Of a stretch of DNA of 6,135 bases, positions 4,743-6,135 are shown in pieces. Every line of letters starts with the position of its first letter. The stretch's first letter is position 1. The translations under genes and the position numbers were made by a program. Under the pieces are notes generated by a model. It had not been told where the DNA came from. It worked only from the letters and a program-made list of their open reading frames with translations, and did no database searches. This stretch comes from Candidatus Cloacimonas sp. 4484_275 (lineage in GTDB: Bacteria; Cloacimonadota; Cloacimonadia; Cloacimonadales; TCS61): assembly GCA_002085205.1 (NCBI GenBank), contig NATF01000034.1:1-6135 (forward strand), written 5' to 3'.

Positions 4743-6135
4743 AAATTAATTCTCGAAATTCCGGCGAAAATACAGACTGCGGATTGCTTTTCAAAAAATC
4801 ACCGGCAAGTTTTTGCCGTATTTCCACATTCTGATTCATTTGAACGGTTTTTAATTTAGCATATTCGCCTAAAATTTCATCGGAAAATTCATGAGAAAAG
4901 ATTTGATGAGCTTTTAAAGTATCGCCAACGCTTTGAGCCCACTCTCCGCACAAAAACAATATTTCCTCGTTTTTTGACTGCTCGTAAATTTCCTCCAAAA
5001 TTTTTAATGCTTCGCTATCATCATAAAGCATTTTCTTTCGATAAGCAAGCAAGAATTTGTCCCTTTCTTCGGGAGAAAGTTTTTTTAGAAAATCGGAAAG
5101 AAACAAAGCATCGTTAGCAACCGCATTTCCCGGAATGTTAATCATAATTTCGGTAAGTAAACTGTCCGCTAACGAATCTCCCACCATCACCGCCAGCAAA
5201 TACGAATAAAAATAACCTTTTTTGAAAATATCGGCGGACGGTTCTTCATTCTCCAGATTCTTTTTCAAAAGCTCTCGACTTTTATCGTAATCACCGTTCA
5301 TTATAAAATAATGAATTATTTCAAATTCAATTTCTTTTCTTTCCTTTTCATTATAAGTAAACTTTTCAGCTTCTTTGAGATAGCGCAAAATTACATTTTC
5401 CGGCTCGTGTTTGCGGACAGCAATTTCGGCAAGCATTTCTCTACAAAGCCGGTTTGCTTTTGTCTTATATTTCAAACCGTAATTTTGAATTTTCTTGTTA
5501 TGATAAACTTGCAACAACATCTTTTCCGCATTATCAAGTTCATTCCGGTAAATAAAAATTTCGGCTATTCTGATTTGAGCATAAGCGATCAAATCCGGTT
5601 TATTTGTTTTTTGAAGCACTTTCTCCCAAGCTTTTCGGGCAATTTCCAAATTTCCGGCAGCCATATTTTCTTCCGCGAAATTACGCAATTTTTCCACATT
5701 AAGATATTCAAACTTTGTTAGAGCTTCTTCATAGTTTCCGAGTTCCGCCAAACACAAAGCATACACTTCCATAAGCTTTTCGTCACCACTATTTTCGGCG
5801 ATTTTCCCGATTGTGCGTATTTGTGTGTTATCAAGTTTTAAAATTCCCTTTAATTTTTTCAAATCAAAGTGAAAAAAACTCTTTTCATTTTTCAGGTGCT
5901 TCATAATCTCTTTTACCGCTTTGGAAAATTCGCCCGTTTGTTGATAGTTATCGGCAAGTTCGAAAGAAAACAGATTATCGTCTTTGGAAATTTTTCTCCC
6001 TTTCAAAAACAATTTTCTGGAAAATTCGTATTGTTTGAAACTCTGAAAAAGATTGCCCAATTCTCTGTAATAGGTAATATTTTGAGGATTTTTATCTAAC
6101 AGCTTTTCGGCTAATGAAATAGCCTCTTTCATTTT
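4711..6135 (-). CDS. Large TPR protein, N-terminus outside window
   Basis: The frame is open to the right edge. The first methionine (6132) has TPR sequence directly after it and no room for a ribosome-binding site, so it is probably internal and the gene continues to the right. Numbered from that methionine, 473 residues are visible. They are almost wholly helical repeats, for example ISLAEKLLDKNPQNITYY (5-22), DNYQQTGEFSKAVKEIMKHL (61-80), LAELGNYEEALTKF (128-141), NMAAGNLEIARKAWEKVL (156-173), GDYDKSRELLKKNLENEE (280-297) and GDTLKAHQIF (403-412). The C-terminus, DFLKSNPQSVFSPEFRELI (445-463), resembles endings common in tol-pal or YbgF-like and other envelope TPR proteins. No catalytic motif or membrane span is visible, and any signal peptide would be off-window. 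It probably acts as a protein-binding scaffold, perhaps with the small membrane protein encoded next. The specific family is not assigned. Confidence 0.85.
   Translation of the reverse strand, partial: KMKEAISLAEKLLDKNPQNITYYRELGNLFQSFKQYEFSRKLFLKGRKISKDDNLFSFELADNYQQTGEFSKAVKEIMKHLKNEKSFFHFDLKKLKGILKLDNTQIRTIGKIAENSGDEKLMEVYALCLAELGNYEEALTKFEYLNVEKLRNFAEENMAAGNLEIARKAWEKVLQKTNKPDLIAYAQIRIAEIFIYRNELDNAEKMLLQVYHNKKIQNYGLKYKTKANRLCREMLAEIAVRKHEPENVILRYLKEAEKFTYNEKERKEIEFEIIHYFIMNGDYDKSRELLKKNLENEEPSADIFKKGYFYSYLLAVMVGDSLADSLLTEIMINIPGNAVANDALFLSDFLKKLSPEERDKFLLAYRKKMLYDDSEALKILEEIYEQSKNEEILFLCGEWAQSVGDTLKAHQIFSHEFSDEILGEYAKLKTVQMNQNVEIRQKLAGDFLKSNPQSVFSPEFRELIYEKQIGEVVE

Noticed and set aside
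5311..5721. A 136-codon plus-strand open frame opposite the large TPR gene.
   Set aside because: It is Phe-rich antisense of Lys/Glu-rich helical repeats, the usual shadow pattern.

Overview
The window is AT-rich bacterial DNA, about one third G+C by eye. It holds seven protein-coding loci and no RNA gene, insertion sequence or CRISPR array that I can recognise. Six loci lie on the minus strand and one on the plus strand. Several starts have strong Shine-Dalgarno sequences of the GGGAGG type. Two proteins carry clear export signals, and TPR proteins are prominent. This suggests a Gram-negative-like bacterium, perhaps an uncultivated member of the wider FCB group such as Cloacimonadota. That placement is a low-confidence guess from general protein style.

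Layout, following minus-strand transcription from the right edge. (1) Positions 6135-4711 hold the C-terminal 474 codons of a large TPR protein whose start lies outside the window. It overlaps a small two-segment membrane protein (4742-4479), which overlaps a XerC/XerD-type tyrosine recombinase (4498-3590). These three look like one operon. (2) A plus-strand gene (2870-3580) encodes an exported, apparently two-domain beta-rich protein of unknown function. It converges on xerD with only 9 bp between the stop codons. (3) A 154-bp divergent intergenic region (2716-2869) separates it from a second minus-strand operon. It holds a TTGACA box, a 7-bp inverted repeat, and a possible hairpin that would mask the ribosome-binding site of the plus-strand gene. 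(4) The second operon runs from an exported TPR protein (2715-1729) to triosephosphate isomerase tpiA (1716-949) to seryl-tRNA synthetase serS (947 to the left edge). Gaps are 12 nt and 1 nt, so translation is probably coupled.

The most notable observation is in serS. The reading frame breaks near position 210, and about 36-37 codons expected at that point are absent. Those codons would encode class II motif 2. The sequence on both sides is otherwise well conserved SerRS. Because serS is normally essential, this is either an assembly or consensus error or a recent inactivating deletion backed by another serine-charging gene.

I found no convincing new multi-gene system. The least explained items are the exported plus-strand protein with its possible leader hairpin, and the small membrane protein ahead of xerD.
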